From Aselliscus stoliczkanus (taxonomy: Eukaryota; Chordata; Mammalia; Chiroptera; Hipposideridae): 64,000 bases of DNA. The stretch is from contig CM066731.1 in the NCBI GenBank assembly GCA_033961575.1, positions 77,397,501-77,461,500 of the forward strand, read 5' to 3'. Below the pieces are notes generated by a model. The model worked only from the letters and a program-made list of their open reading frames with translations. It ran no database searches and was not told the origin of the DNA. Positions 9,290-22,927 of this stretch are shown piece after piece; positions within the stretch are counted from its first letter, which is position 1, and each line of letters begins with the position of its first letter. Position numbers and translations under genes: made by a program.

Positions 9290-12060
9290 CTTTCACAATT
9301 GACCATGAGTTTCATGAGGGCCAGAACACTGTTTTTTAATTTTTCACTAGTGCATTCACAATACCCAGCAGAATGTCCTGCCCATGATTGGTGCTCAATA
9401 ATGGGTGTTGATATTTCCAACAATAATTGTGGATTTGCTAGTTCTATCAGTTTTTGCTTAATATATTTTACAGATATATTGTTTGGTATATACACAGTGA
9501 AGGTTGTTTTATGTCTTCCTTGTGCATTAGCCATTTTATCAATATATAATGTTCTTCTCTGTCTATGATAACTTTCTTCTGAATTCTACTTTATCTGATA
9601 TTAAGATAACCATTCCTTCTTTCTTTTGATTAATGCTTCCAGATAGTTTTTCCATTCTCTCATGTTTAATCTCCCCATATTAATATACTTGAAATGATAG
9701 TACAGTCATTTTAAAAATTCATTGTTAATCTCTGTCTTTTAATTGGTGTATTTACCATTTACATTTAAATTTAAAGTTATTGATGTGTTAGAGCTCAAAT
9801 ACATGTGTGTTTTTTTTCCTGTTTGTTCTGTTTTTATTTCTTTTTCTCCACATTTCTGTGTTTCTTGAATGATTTTTGTAATTCTATGTTGATATATTTA
9901 GTGTTTGAATGAAACTCTATGTATAGCTTTTGTTAGTGTTTTCTTTATTATGCTATATACGCATAACTTACCAGTTTAGTGATATTTCACCAATTTTAGT
10001 GAAGTGTAGTTTATGTTCCTTTACCTTTCCCTGTTAATTATATAATTATCTTAATGATTACTTCCTCTCTCGATATTTATTTATATCAGTGTTATTTTTG
10101 CAACTGTCAAACATAATTTAGACAATGCAAGAAAGAAGGAAAGTGCATTGTATTCACTCATTTTTTTGTTTTGTTTACTGTTGTTCTTTCTCCCTTCTTT
10201 CTTAATTTTCCTAGGTACCTTTTTTTATAATTTCCTCTCTGTTTAAAGAATGTCCTTTAGCCATTCTTTCACAGTGTGTGTGATGGTGATAAATGCTCTT
10301 ATTTTTCTTTCATCTTATAATGTCTTGATATCTCTTTTATTCTTGAAATATATGTTTGCTGGACATAAGATTTTGTGTTGACAGTTGTTTGTTTTCTTTC
10401 AGCACTTGAAAAAATAGTGGGCCACTTCCTTCTGGCCTCAATAGTTTCTGGTGACAAATCCACTGTTATTCAAAAAATTTTCCTATATAGATAAGATGTT
10501 ATTTCTCTCTCACTTTTTTTAAGAACTTGTCTTTAGTGTTTAGCAGTTTGACTCTGATGTGCCATGGTATGGAATTCTTTGGGTTTAGTCTGTTTGGGTA
10601 TTATTCAGTTTCTTGAACCTGTGGGCTTTGGTTTCTCTCCGAACCCAGAAAGCATTCAGCCATGCATTTGAGTATTTTTTTTAGCCTTTCTGTTTTTCTA
10701 TCTTCTTTCTGAGTTCCACAGATGGGAATGTTAGTTTGCTATACTCCCACAGGTCCCTGATCCACTGTTATTTTCTCCCCCTTAGTCTATTTGTCTATTT
10801 TTTAAATTGGGTAATTTCTATTGCTAGAGCTTCATGTTTATTAATTAGTTTTCTAATTCCTTTCATTCTGTTATTGTACCCAGTCATTATATTTTTTTGT
10901 CTCATGTTGTATTTTTTAGTTCTAAAATTTTAATTTGGTTCATCTTTACATATTTTATTTCCTTGCTTAGACTCTTATTTTTTACTGAAGCTTTCTATTT
11001 TATTTTCTCAAATGTGTAAATACTCCTTGAAGGATTTTTGTTATAATGGCTACTTAAAGATAATTCTAACATCTGTGTCATCACAATGAGATCACAATAC
11101 TTTTCATTCATTTTGGGATCTTCCTATTTCTCAGTATAAAAAGAAAATTTTTTGTTGTAACCTGGACATTTTAGGTATTGTGTTATGATGAATCTTATTT
11201 AAATCTTCTGTTTACCTGCCTTCTTCTGACATTGTTACCATAAGGAGAAAGGCAGTTTTACCTAAATACTGCTGGGTGGGAGTACAGTCTAGATCTCTCA
11301 CTCAGCCTCCACTGATACCCAAAGGTAGGGAGCTCCTTGTTGTTACGTGGTGCAGCGGGATGAGAGCTCCAACTCCCCATCCTTCCATGATTCCTCCCTG
11401 AGGAAAGCCTCATCACTGATGTCCATGTGACATCATAGTGTGTGTGGGAGGGTGGAGTGTGTGTAGGGGTGCTTTCGTTATCACTTGACAGTAGTAAAAG
11501 TCCTGAGTCTCCACTAAGCCATCTCTGACACCATCCTTGCAGAGAGTGGTTGGGGTTCCTCATTCCTGCTGAGTGGGAGTAGAAATTCAGGCTCTGCTAG
11601 ACATGTCATCTCCATTGATGCTACAGGGAGAGGCTTATTACTTCTAACAGGGGTTAAAGTCCAGGATCCCTACTTGGTCTCTTCTGATACTACCCTTACT
11701 GGGGTCTCTGAGCACCTTGTTGCAGCATAGCTGGATAGTACTAGGGTATAATTTTTTCTATGGTGCTTAGCTGACATACAGCAGTTATTGTCTAAAGGTG
11801 TTCTAACTTACTATGTTGTCCCTTTCCTGGTCCTCCAATTAGAGAGATCCAGAATTTAATAGCCAATCTCTTTTTTGTCTGCACCAGTTGGTCGCTCTGA
11901 GCTGCTGGCTTCTTCAGCAACAAGTCTAAGATATATTAAGCAAAAAGAAAATCTAGGGAACTCACCATTGTTGTGCCTCGAATCTCAAGATCCTTACACA
12001 TGCTGTCTTTTCGGAACCAATCAGAATTTTCTTAGGCTTGTTTTATATAATGTCCATTGA
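9290..12060 (-). mobile_element. Probable ancient LINE-1 segment, antisense
   Basis: A long T-rich tract has the character and phrases of old mammalian L1 read in antisense ("aattctaacatctgtgtcat", "gtaacctggacattttaggtattgtgttatga", "tcttatttaaatcttctgttt"). It keeps no long minus-strand frame. Boundaries are approximate, and parts (9290-9560 and 11250-11900) may be other sequence. Confidence 0.5.
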
Positions 12061-14720
12061 TTTTTAGTTGTACTTAGTGGTAAATATAAGGAGAACCACA
12101 CTGCATCACCTCCCCAGAAGCAGATGTCCCTTAAACTGACATTGTTTTAAAACCCATCACAACAATAGCCAACCTGTCATTGACAGACAAAACCTGATTC
12201 TCTTTGCAGTGTAGTCATTAGAATATTTGGACAAATTATGGAATTGAAATGACTTTGATATTTGTTTCCCTTGAAAAGTATAAGCTATAATGGCTGCTTA
12301 TATTTTGGGTTTCCATATATTAACAAATTTTTTAAGTGGCCATTGTATTCCAAGGTGTTAGGTAGGCTTGATTGAGGGAAAAAAAAACCTTGGGTTAAAG
12401 GTTGTCAACATTTTAAAAGTTGTGCGCCAAATGTCTGACACCTTTAGTTCTGAAGAGTAATGTGGTGTTAACAACGGGTTAGTCCTCTGGCTCTGGTTTT
12501 AGGAGATCTAGTGACATTCCTTACCCATTCCTTGGCTCACGACCATTCTCCCAACCACCTGTGATTAGGTTGTCCATCTCCTAATTAAAATCAGCTCTAG
12601 CTTCCTAATGACACTTTTCTTGAGCCTAGGTCAGGAGGCTTGAGCCATGTAAAGTATTCATGCCCATGTATTCCCTAATATTATTCCCAGGAAATATTTC
12701 ATAATATACCAGTTTCAATGAGTTTAATCTGCTGACACAGTGGGACCATACAGTACTAGGAGTTTACCTTAGACTAATTTCCATGACCATCAACATATCA
12801 GAATGGCAGGGCAGAACTACCTGTCATTGTGCTAAGATGTGGCAGAGCAAGTTGAAAAACAAGGAGCTCAGTAAACATTGCTCATATCCATTGTTCATAA
12901 ACTGAAGCTCGAAAGTTTGAGAGCATGAGCTTTAGATATAAATAACTAAGATCCCTATGGCAGCATTCATAAAGGAAATCCCCGGATATATTATGTTAGA
13001 AAATATCTTTAATGATGTGATATATTAGATAAGTTAACTAGGATGCAGAGCAAGAAAGGAGAAATAAAGGAGAACAAAGAGATAAAACATAATTTCTGAA
13101 TATTGGCAGCCTTTATCATCTCCTGTTCTGAGAGAATCATTAACTAAAACATTAATGTTTTGTTTATTTTAAACTACTGTGGCATTTGCCAAGTTTCCTA
13201 AGACTTTGCTAGCTTATTTATTCCTCAGAGTCTAATTGGTGGTATCCTTAATATGAAGCACAGAGAATCCATTTAGCACTAACGTACTTGTAAAAAAAAA
13301 CTCAAGAAAACTGTTTTACTTTGTAGGTAGACAACCTTTAGTTTTAATCTTCACAATTTAAAGGGGGTGGGGAAACACATTATCTTTCTTCCAAATTGCC
13401 TTTATCATCTTGCTAAAGTGCAAATTCATATCACTACACACACATACACAGACATATACAAACTCTTTTTTTTTTTTCTTTAGAATTTCATGTGGGAAGA
13501 AATGGTTTGCACTGTTAATTACAAGTAAAAAGTCTTTTATTCCCCTAGTCAGGCTTAAAGTTTCCCAAAAGACACAGTATCGGCTACAAAGTCAGATTTG
13601 CTCAAAGTCACTAAGTCACTACTGTGCTAAGTAAAGACTTTTGAAGAGGATGGCTCTTTGGTTCTTTTCCAGGGCACACAGACTCTCTCACAGTTATTGA
13701 GTCTTGGGGATTTCAGAGTTTAGCAGGAGACTCAATGAATAAACAAATTAGGAAGCGAGTGTATGATAATGTCCTTAAATTACAAAATATGACTCCGGCA
13801 CCAGGCTTGACTTCATCTAGCATGCATCTCTCTATCAGGCTGCATTCATGAAGCATCCCCACTGCAATTTGTCATTTCTTTCTTGTGAGACCTGCCCATT
13901 CCCTGGAGATTTAACAGTTGTCCCAAGGCGGTAATTCGATTTAGTCTCTATAGATTGATTGGACTACAAGATGATCCTCCATGTCCCCAAATGCTGTAGA
14001 TCTAACAGCTTCAAATAGACATAATAATACCTCACTATTTTTCCTCAAATCTTTCATCCTATGCTAATACACTGCCATATAATAAACACTCAGAGAGTGA
14101 ATGGCCCATTGAAGCGTGTATACAGTACCTGTAATGTCGATTATTGTATAAATAATATAAGAAATATATTGCTCTGTTAGTTTCCTGAAAATGATTAATG
14201 TCATACCTTCTACTACATAAGACACGATGCTATCTTTGAGCCCTCCTTTCTTAGTGTGATATCATCTCTCCCAGAGGCAAGGAGAGTGATATGATTTTCT
14301 GGATGGAGTCTCACCCACTTACTTTACTTAAGGTCATAAAATGATTTTTTTTTTAATTTTAAAAAAAGAACATAGTAGAAATCCTCATGTTAATTTACTT
14401 TGTCTTCAATAGAAGAGGAAACAAAAAAAAATGGTTAATATAAGGAAGGACTATGGTTACAGAATTGGCTTTGAAGCTGATTGACCATGTCAGTTCACTT
14501 CTGTGCTTTTGTGTCTAAATAATTGAAGTAAAAAAATTGGATTGGCAATGGCCAATACTAAGCATCTATACTGATACCCCTACCCACATGGCTGAAATTG
14601 CTAAACAATTGTAAAATGTGTTTCCACTCTGTCCAGAGGGAAGCCTCACAGTCTTCTCAACCCAGTGTCCCTGGCAGCACCAGAAATAGCACGATGGTGG
14701 ATAGACTGCTTAGTTTTTTA
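12061..14720. other. Intronic sequence, no clear element
   Basis: No gene is recognised. The open frame at 13410-13634 has no recognisable similarity and runs through a T-tract. The 14460-14590 stretch may be a MIR trace. Confidence 0.4.
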
Positions 14721-14727
14721 GGCCCCC

Positions 14728-14990
14728 ATCCACACTCACTCAACTATGGGGCCTTCAGCAAGTTATCAAAACCTCAGTACCCTCATTTGTAAAATGGGAC
14801 AATGTTAATACCTACTTCAAAGTGTTATTGTGAAGATTAAATACCTTAAATGATATTAAATCACATTAAATGTATGAAATAGGGACAATTATAGTACCAA
14901 CTTCAAAGTGCTACTGTGAAAATCAAATATGTGTGTTGCAAAATGCAAGGTCCACAGTAAACACTCAGTAAATTGGAGCTATAATTCAGT
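14728..14990 (+). mobile_element. MIR SINE with internal duplication
   Basis: The sequence follows the MIR core ("cctcagtaccctcatttgtaaaatgggacaatgttaatacc" ... "agtaaacactcagtaaat"). The middle segment "gggacaat...tac(c)...acttcaaagtg(t/c)ta(t/c)tgtgaa" occurs twice, about 87 bp apart, so part of the MIR is duplicated. Confidence 0.8.
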
Positions 14991-15081
14991 AAAATTTCTA
15001 TCCATCCATGACACTGAAATTGGCATGTAAACCAATATTTATTTGTCATCATAGGTAGATAATTAATGAATCACATACTGT

Positions 15082-15195
15082 GTTTTTTTGTTTTTCGTTT
15101 CTGAGGGCAGTGTCACAGGCACTCATATGTGGGACTGAACAGGGGCCACTGGCTTCCCAAGCCAACGCTTAACCTCTGTGCCACTCGGCCGGCCC
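15082..15195 (-). mobile_element. Family-1 SINE, antisense
   Basis: A T-rich start is followed by "gagggcagtgtcacaggcactcatatgtggga" and ends in "ccactcggccggccc". It sits 19 bases before a family-2 SINE of the same orientation. Confidence 0.9.
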
Positions 15196-15214
15196 TAAGA
15201 AGAGTGAGGCCATA

Positions 15215-15366
15215 TTTTTTTTTTTTTTTTTTAAGCTGAGCCCTCCTGCTACCTATTGGCAGCTCAATGGCAACTCAGCTCGTGCTAGCATCGAACCGCA
15301 GTTGCTCAGAGCTCAGCTTGCACTCTTGAGCGAGCTCTTAACCAACTGAGCCACTTGGCCGGCCCC
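15215..15366 (-). mobile_element. tRNA-derived SINE, family 2, antisense
   Basis: A run of 18 T is followed by a second SINE type. On the minus strand its head reads GGGGGCCGGCCAAGTGGCTC, with A box TGGCTCAGTTGGTTAAGAGC and B box GGTTCGATGC, then a body rich in "gctgagctctgagcaact". The same body occurs at 19748-19890. Confidence 0.88.
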
Positions 15367-15613
15367 CGTGTTTGCATTCTATTATCCAAACAAATAATAA
15401 GAATAGTTTTGCTATGGCTCATGTTGTATTTCCTGAATCTGAAGATTAGTTTGTTTCCAAACTTTATAAATTATGAAGTGCGTTTTGGTAAATATATTAC
15501 AAACTTATCCATCTCATTTCTTGGAGAAAATTAAATGACCAGTTGTTCTAGTCCATATTTTGTTAAATGATGTATTCCTTTAAAATAAAGCCTTTAAAAA
15601 AGATGTTGCCCAT

Positions 15614-15644
15614 CTCAGTACTCCTGTGTAACAGGAGTACTGAG
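15614..15644. repeat. Perfect 14-bp inverted repeat with 3-nt loop
   Basis: The left arm 15614-15627 (ctcagtactcctgt) is exactly complementary to 15631-15644 (acaggagtactgag). The loop is gta. No element is recognised around it. Confidence 0.97.
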
Positions 15645-15806
15645 TAACAATAAGGGGGTATGTAAAATTTATTATCTGTTGTCTGCATCTCTGCTAACAT
15701 GCATTCACTGGAGCATGGTCATTTATTTCTTGCAGCTCTGAAGCCAAGAAGATGCACTCAGAAATAAGTCTGCATATGAGATTACGCACCCATTCACATC
15801 TGTGTG

Positions 15807-15810
<4 letters not shown>

Positions 15811-15841
<31 letters not shown>

Positions 15842-15853
15842 ACACCCACACCC
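15811..15853. repeat. (CA)n microsatellite
   Basis: About fifteen CA units followed by CCACAC variants. Confidence 0.95.
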
Positions 15854-17349
15854 CTAGTCCAGAAAACTTTGTCTTACCTTCCAGTGACCCAGAAGCTAAT
15901 GAAAATTGCTCAGAGAAAACTCCCCAGTGTCTAGAGAAGCCAATAATATCTTTAGCTTCTCTCTGACATCCTGTTTCATCTCTGTGAGTATGCTCTGTGA
16001 TGAATTATACTTTCCCTTGGTGGAAGAAGTCATTTGAAAAAGCAACTAGCATATCATGTCTTCTATCTGAAACTCCTGCTGTCTTCCACTGTCATTTGAC
16101 CACTCTGACATTCGCATCACCTGCTTCTCTGTTGTATGCTCCTCATACCCTGATGCAATTATTTTCAAATTATTAGCTTTCAGAGCAGTTGCCTCCTTTC
16201 TTTCTTTGGGAAAATTGAAATTAGTTTCACGGTCATATGACTAAAATTGACTTAAAATTTAAAAAAATAAATAAATAGCAATGGAATGGTCATCCTCTCT
16301 GAAAATTATTCTACCTTAAATCAGTGTTATGACTTCGTTTTTCAAGGTGACCAGTTTCATTAACTAATCTGATGAAATCATTACTTGAAGTTATTAAAGA
16401 AAACTTCTTTAGAATATTAAAAATATATATTTCTGTATATCCTTGATAAACATTTGGAATATACAGAATAGAACACCCAACCAGTCAGAAAGGAGAATGC
16501 TGTTCTCAACTATATGTACTTTATTTCCATATTTTAAATATATATTTTATATAATATAGACCATATTTTATTGAAAACTTTATATCTTGCTTATTATGGT
16601 TAATATTTTTCTTAAAATATTTTCTGTGTTTAAATTTTTCATTAAAATTATTTAATATCTTTATTTACAAGCATCAAAACATCATTTAAAAATTAAATAA
16701 GTTCACCATAGTTTAAGTTTCTACCATGTTGGAATATAAATTATTTGAAGTTTTATGCCAAAAATAATAGTGAGATTACAAATATAATGGAAATGTGCAT
16801 TTTTCACTCAATCCATATTGTTTAAAGCATGTACCAATTTCCATACCTGCCCATAGTATACAGAGGAACAAGACTACCCTGCCATTTCACCTCATGCTTT
16901 CCAGCCATTTAAATATTCAAATATTTTTTACAAGAGTGAAGCTAAATGAAGTTGACATCAACTCAGGTTCTTCTACGCAAAACTTCCAGCTAATAAACTG
17001 AGCATTTTCATTTTATGCCCCCCCCATAATTACAGCAATGCTAATCCATTCATTTCAAGACATATTGTTTCAGAGAGCTGTCTTACACTGTCACAAATCA
17101 TGATGCTAAGGCCAGAGGGCAGTGAATGGAGGGATGACAGATGGACCTGTGTTTCTATTAGTTCTTTTGTCCCTGAAACATCTGTGAGAGGCAGGCAGGG
17201 GCAGACAGTATTATCCATACTTTATACTAAAAGATACTTTATGTTCAGGACTAGGGAAAGTCAATGAGACATAGTAAATGGCTGTGTTATTCACAGTCTT
17301 CATCCTTGTCTTCTGGAAAGCACTACACCATCAGCTTTTATTTACTTTT

Positions 17350-17459
17350 CTTTTTTTTTTTTTTTGAGGGCAGTGTTACTGGCCCTCATATGTGAGACCC
17401 GAACTGGGGCCGCTGGTTTCCTAAGCCAGCACTTAACCACCATGCTACTCGGCCGGCCC
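17350..17459 (-). mobile_element. Family-1 SINE, antisense
   Basis: A T-run, "gagggcagtgttactggccctcatatgtgaga", and an end in "ctcggccggccc". Target duplications "ctacaccatcag" followed by (c/a)ttttatt flank it at about 17323 and 17459. Confidence 0.93.
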
Positions 17460-19740
17460 TACACCATCAGATTTTATTCATTTTTATTATACATCTATTT
17501 CTCCTATGGCTTTGAATGACTTTCATGTCAAAGCGAAGAAAAAACAAAATAAGGCTGGGCAGATTCCTGTACAGCACCACTTACCTGGGAATTGAAGACC
17601 AATGAGGTGTTTCAGGAATGGCCCCTATCTGATTTGCTAATTGACAAATAAGTCTCTCTTGGGTGTTTCTTGCAATGTAAGAGCTTTGGGGCAGAATCCT
17701 TGCCTATGGCAAGAGAAAGGAAGGTGGCAGCAGAGGATGGAGTGTCAGGGAAGATTCTAATCCCTTTATACCTAGGTGGCTCTGATCTCTGCAGGAGCTC
17801 CTAACTGGTCCTTTGGCTCTCAGTGTATCCTGTCTCTGGCCTCTGACTGGGAAACTCATCCTTCTGGGTTTAAGGAGATGGATGGGAGTCCTGCATAGGG
17901 ATTAAGTGCTACCTCTGAAACTCTGCCTTCTGTGACCAGTGGCTCTTGAATTCCTACAAGGTAAATGGAAATTTTTGTGCTTAGATTTTGGATCCTTTGT
18001 GATCAGCTCTCCCAATATATAGATGTTTATTCCCACAGTTTCTCACCAGTGCTTCTTCTTTCCTAGCAAGACATAGGTTATTCACTCTTCCTGGAATTCT
18101 CTATGTGCATATTCTCCTCTAAGCCTTTTCTTTTCATCCTGTGTTGCTTCCATACCAGCAAAGCTGCCTTTCTTCTTCATTTCTTTCCTGACCCAGCCCC
18201 AAACTAGCCATCTTTCTCAAAGCTCACAAGTAGGGTTAACACCCTGAACCAGAGTGATACTCAAAATATTTAACTGATTCTCAGAGTCAGAGCAGAGTCC
18301 TTGAGCCCACAACCTGTGCCAACCACAGAACCTTTAGTGGCTGCCATGTAGGGAGGCTCAGGGTTAACTAGAGTCAGGTGGGTAAAACAAGGTTTCAGGG
18401 AGCTACATAGGGGCTTTGAGACAGTGGCTATATAACAAACAATTGGGAAGCTTCACAATTATAAAAACAGGACCATGGTGAGAGTGTACTACTGTGATCC
18501 TTCTGTGTTATTGCCCTGACTGTATCAACTCCAGTAGATTGTCTGTGCTTTCCTGGATCACAGTATTAAAAAGAATCATGGGCCAGGTCCAGACTGGATA
18601 GAAGAAGGTAGTATGGAAGCCACTGTGAGTTTGGGAGAATAGTGGTGTCCAGTGCACTGTGTCTCCTGTTCCTGTCTTTCAGATCTCACCCTCCCCTCAG
18701 AACCCCTCTCAAACTCTCAGGTTCATTATGCTTTCTTTGCTGGGAACCTCACACTTGCACAACATGATGTAACCTAGCACCCCATTCTTTTTCTTCATCA
18801 TCGTCATCATCATCATCATTATCATCATCATCAAAATATAGTTATTGAATATCTGCTGTGTTCACAGCTAATGATCCTTGCCTCTAGTAGGTGGGAAACT
18901 TTGAGCTTCTCTATGCCTTAGTATCCATGCACTGGGCACTGGGTCACCATTTTAGAACTCAGAATTCAAAGCTGATGCTCTTACGCTGGCTGTCTCTTCA
19001 CACGTGGTTTCTTGTCTGCTGGCACCATTTTGATGGCCAAGCTTCCCATCTCACTGGACTTGGTGGTCTGACATGCACTTTTTGTTTGTGTCACCATCTT
19101 GATCACTTTTAGTGACCCTGGTTTTCCATTTGGTGTTCCAGCTTCCTGGTTTCTTGCTCTCATTACACTGCCTGCCCTCCAGCCTGTAAGGCTAATAGTG
19201 CTTTTGACTGCCACAAGCCAGTCACTGCTTATTCTTGGCAAATTTCAAAGATCGTTTACAAGAGTTAAGGAGAAGAAATCATAAGGCTGGTAATCAAGTA
19301 AGACTTCATAGAAATGTAAGAACTTGATATAAGCATTGAAGAAAGACATCTCTTAGATAAGTACAATGTGTTAGGATGATAGTCCAAGCAGGGGGATGGT
19401 CTGCGCAAAAATTCAATGTGGAGACGTACGTATTTCTGGGAAATAATATGTTTTGGTCTAGTCTACTTCTTTGGAAGATTTTTTTCCTGTCACTCTAAAT
19501 ATTCCATAAGTTTCACAAAATAAACATAGTTTTCTGTGTCACTCATAGTGTTGAATATGTGCCCTCTACTGTCAAAGACTAATATTTGGCCATCTGACAA
19601 AAGAAAATGTTTACACGGTCCAACTCCAACATCAACAGTAGAGCAAAGAAGGGTGGCTTTGGAACTGAGTCCCAGAAATGGATAACTGGGACTAATTTTA
19701 TTTTATCCTTGTTTAATTTAGGTTAAAAATTAAAGGCTCT
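17460..19740. other. Intronic sequence, L2-like trace and (ATC)n repeat
   Basis: About 18045-18230 resembles the end of an L2 LINE ("ctctaagccttttc" followed by "tttcctgacccagccc"). An imperfect (ATC/GTC)n run lies at 18796-18833. The minus frame at 18981-19241 ends in KKPRVKRQPA but matches no family known to me. No gene is supported. Confidence 0.4.
18796..18833. repeat. (TCA)n microsatellite, imperfect
   Basis: Tandem tcatca units with single-base variants. Confidence 0.9.
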
Positions 19741-19747
19741 GGACATC

Positions 19748-19890
19748 CTTTTTTTTTTAGTTAAGCCATCCTGCCACCTGTTGGCAGTTTAGGGGCAGTT
19801 CAGCTCAGACTGGGTATCTAACTGCTGTTGTTCAGAGATCAGCTCGCACTCTTGAGCGAGCTCTTATCCAACTTGGCCACTCTGCCGACC
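19748..19890 (-). mobile_element. Family-2 SINE, antisense
   Basis: A T-run, then "taagccatcctgccacctgttggcagttt" ... "cagctcgcactcttgagcgagctctta" ... "ggccactctgccgaccc". The duplicated flank "ctggacatc" is present on both sides. Confidence 0.88.
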
Positions 19891-19899
19891 CTGGACATC

Positions 19900-20490
19900 T
19901 TTAAGAAGGGGTTGGTCTCACTTATATGTGAAATCTAAAGAACTGAATAAATGAGCAATGTAAACAAAAATAGTCTTAGAGACACAAAGAGAAAAACTGA
20001 TGAAGGCAAGATGAAAGTAGGTGAGGATGAGGGAGAAGGGGAAGGGATGAGGCGACATAAACTGGTAACTACAATACTATCGCAGAGACAGAAGAGACAG
20101 TTTAGGGACTATAATCAATAAGGTTGTAAATATTTTTTTTAGGGGATCAGAAGGACTCATGTCTTGTCAGGGAGACCACTTCATGGACAGTGTAGTGGCC
20201 TGACCACTGCACTGTGCATCTGAAGCTGCCGTTGAATAATATTAGATGTTGACTATAATATAACACAAATATAGTCATGGGATGTAGAATATAGTGTGGG
20301 GATGTAGTCAATGGAATTGTAATAGATATGTATGATACGTATGATATGTGGCGGGGAAGGGGTGGAGGAGGTAGTCACTTTGTAAGGGGTGAAAAGGATA
20401 ACTATTGCATTGTTTTGTACATCTGTAACTAATAATCATAATAAAAAATAAACAAGAAAACAAGACAAAAGTCTCAAAAAAAAAAAAACG
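19900..20490 (+). mobile_element. LINE-1 3' end, sense
   Basis: It reads like an L1 3' UTR ("gtctcacttatatgtgaaatctaaag", "gataactattgcattgttttgtacatctgtaac"), ending at a run of 13 A near 20478-20490. No open frame survives. Confidence 0.75.
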
Positions 20491-20499
20491 GTTTGGGAA

Positions 20500-22925
20500 G
20501 ACAAAGGGAGGCTCATGCATATTCATGACTTAACATAGCCTGAGCACAGCCTTAGACAATAAATAATAGCATGTCTCACAAATGTATGAAATAAGAAATC
20601 TCAAATATAGGTCTGGGCTCTTATGAGTAGTAACATAGTCATTATTTTACTTTGTTATTACATATTTGCTTATAAAAAATAGTTATACTATAACCACTCT
20701 CTTTTATGGGTCCATGTAATTTATTACATTAGAAATAATTCCTCATACTCAGAAAGGTTAGGGCCCTCTGTAGGTAGACTTGTATTAAATATATCCAAAT
20801 AATTTACTGATCTATATAAATTGTGCCAAATAGGAATAGGCTACAATTCTCACAAAACTTCTCCAATTTTACCTAAATGTTTTCTCATGCAGCTTACTCA
20901 CTTCCTTTGAAATTGTTTTATTTTCCTGCCATTTCTTTCTACATTCTCTCTAATGCCTTAGTTCAGTTCATCACTCCATTTCTGTCTCCCATTATGGTTA
21001 CCCATTTTCTCCCTCCCTGACCAGTTATCACTTCAGTTCCCTCCCTGAGGCTGTAACAAGGTCCAAAGTTTGTCTTATTTCAGCCAATGAAGTAAGCCCT
21101 TTGAAAAGCATTCATATCTATCCTCCATGCATCAGTACAATGCAAGCTAATAAACATCTTATCTTTTAAAAAATAATAATAATTTTAAAGTGAAAATTAA
21201 AAGATTGACTATGACTTTAAGAAAGTAACTCTGAGATCAGAACAAGGTGAAATGGACACATTTAGTCATATTTGATGTGTCTGTTAGAAATCTCAGGTCT
21301 GAGCAGATTTTGGGGTGATGGCACATCATAAAGCCCACCATCACTTCATTTATATGTGCCACACGTTGAATGCTTGTAAGCATAGTATGAGATGAAGACT
21401 GCAAGAAGCACAGCCAAGGGTCAGACCCAGCAGATGGAGCATTAAATGTCAGCCTCCCAAGGTGAATGGAACAGCAGGCAGCCCCAGAAGATGCCCTTAG
21501 TTTTGTAGGAAGGCTTTGGTGTGTGCTTTTCATTCCACGTGCATAGACAAATGCCATACTTCATACTGGAGAAACAGCAAAAACCCATTCTACATGCTAG
21601 ACAGCATGTGGATGTACCAGACTTTTAATTCAGTGTGGTGACCACCAAAACTTAGCAAGACAATCTAAGCATCTTTTCTTCATGTTTTTACCCATAAAAT
21701 TAGGTGTTCGTAACCGGAGTTTGGCAATCTGTGGTGTGGGTGTCAACTCTCAGTGGCTTATAACACAGATATTCCTGCCACTTTCATGCCTTCTCTAGGA
21801 TGCAGAGGTTCCCATGTTTTTATATCAGCTGTCAGACAATTAAGGCTGACACTGCTCTAGGAAAGTACAGGAATCTCAGCCCCTACACCAGCATAACTAA
21901 ATAACTAACATATGAACCAATAAGTATCTTGAAAATAATATTTAATTTCCATTTTCATTTAAAAAGTAATGTTTATGGAGAATTGTAAATTTGGAAAACA
22001 CAGAAAGGTAGAAAAAAAATCACCTGCGTTCTCCACAAAGGCAACCACAATACTATAAAAATATATATTTTCTCATCTGTTTACAAAGGAATATTTTTTG
22101 TGCTACTTCTTTTTGTCTTCTTGTCCACACACTCTGTAATGAAAATAATAAGTTATTAATCATCTAGTGTGTGCCAGATACTATGTCAACTGATATTCAT
22201 ATTTATCTATTTTAATCATTGAAATAACCCTATGACGTGGATAACTATTTGTAGTTTCATTTTGCAATTGCAAAAACAAGTGAGTGTTAAAGTAACTTGT
22301 GCAAGAGACATAACTAGCAAATGACAGAACCTGTTCTCCATGCGTGGTCTTCCTGATACCAAATCCATGCTCAATTGCTATGATGTGCTCTGTGCACATT
22401 TTCTATCCTGCTTTAATAACTGAGTCTCTAAAATTTAACTGGAATAAAGCTACATTATGAAAATGGTGATCGAGAAGTGTTGAGTAAGTGAATGAATTTT
22501 TTGTAAGAAAGAAAGGAGCCATTTGAATTCCCAGGGAGGAAGCGAGGGCACTAAAGATAGTAAGTGCTTATAAATTTTGTTTAAGCTTCTGCTGTGATGA
22601 TTCTACCAAGATAAATGTGCAGGGTCTGAATCACAGTGAGGATGAATGTCTCCCTATTTTACATCTTCTGGAGCATCTTCTGAAGGGAGACTGATCCTTT
22701 CTAAACCAGTGATCTTCACATCTCATTAAAGGGTCCTTAGCACCATCTGACTCTTAGCTGCTTGGAGATAGATAATTAGAAGACAACCCTTGGGATGCCT
22801 CCCTCTACTAATGATTTCTACTTCCCTGATTTAGCAAAAGTGACCTAATAAGAAAGAGCATTTTGTGGTCAGCAAATGTGGCTTCTCCATCCAATTGGGT
22901 CAATAGGTCGTAGAGTAAATGTCAC
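20500..22925. other. Intronic sequence with MIR/LINE traces
   Basis: About 21985-22110 matches the ancient retroelement also seen near 7745 and 30480. About 22195-22395 resembles an antisense MIR ("cctatgacgtggataactatttgtagtttcattttgca"). The minus frame 21237-21557 has no recognisable similarity. Confidence 0.45.
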
Positions 22926-22927
22926 AA

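Larger units (their letters stand above)
15367..17340. other. Intronic sequence with palindrome and CA repeat
   Basis: It contains the perfect inverted repeat at 15614-15644 and the CA repeat at 15811-15853. The AT-rich stretch 16430-16930 may be an old LINE remnant but could not be assigned. No gene was seen. Confidence 0.4.

Noticed and set aside
15082..15366. tRNA genes
   Set aside because: A- and B-box-like motifs here and at the other SINEs belong to tRNA-derived SINE heads with poly(A) tails and target duplications; none folds convincingly as a complete tRNA gene.
18981..19241. Minus-strand frame ending KKPRVKRQPA as a ribosomal-type retrocopy
   Set aside because: The basic end looks ribosomal-like, but no known protein could be matched and no A-tail was seen.
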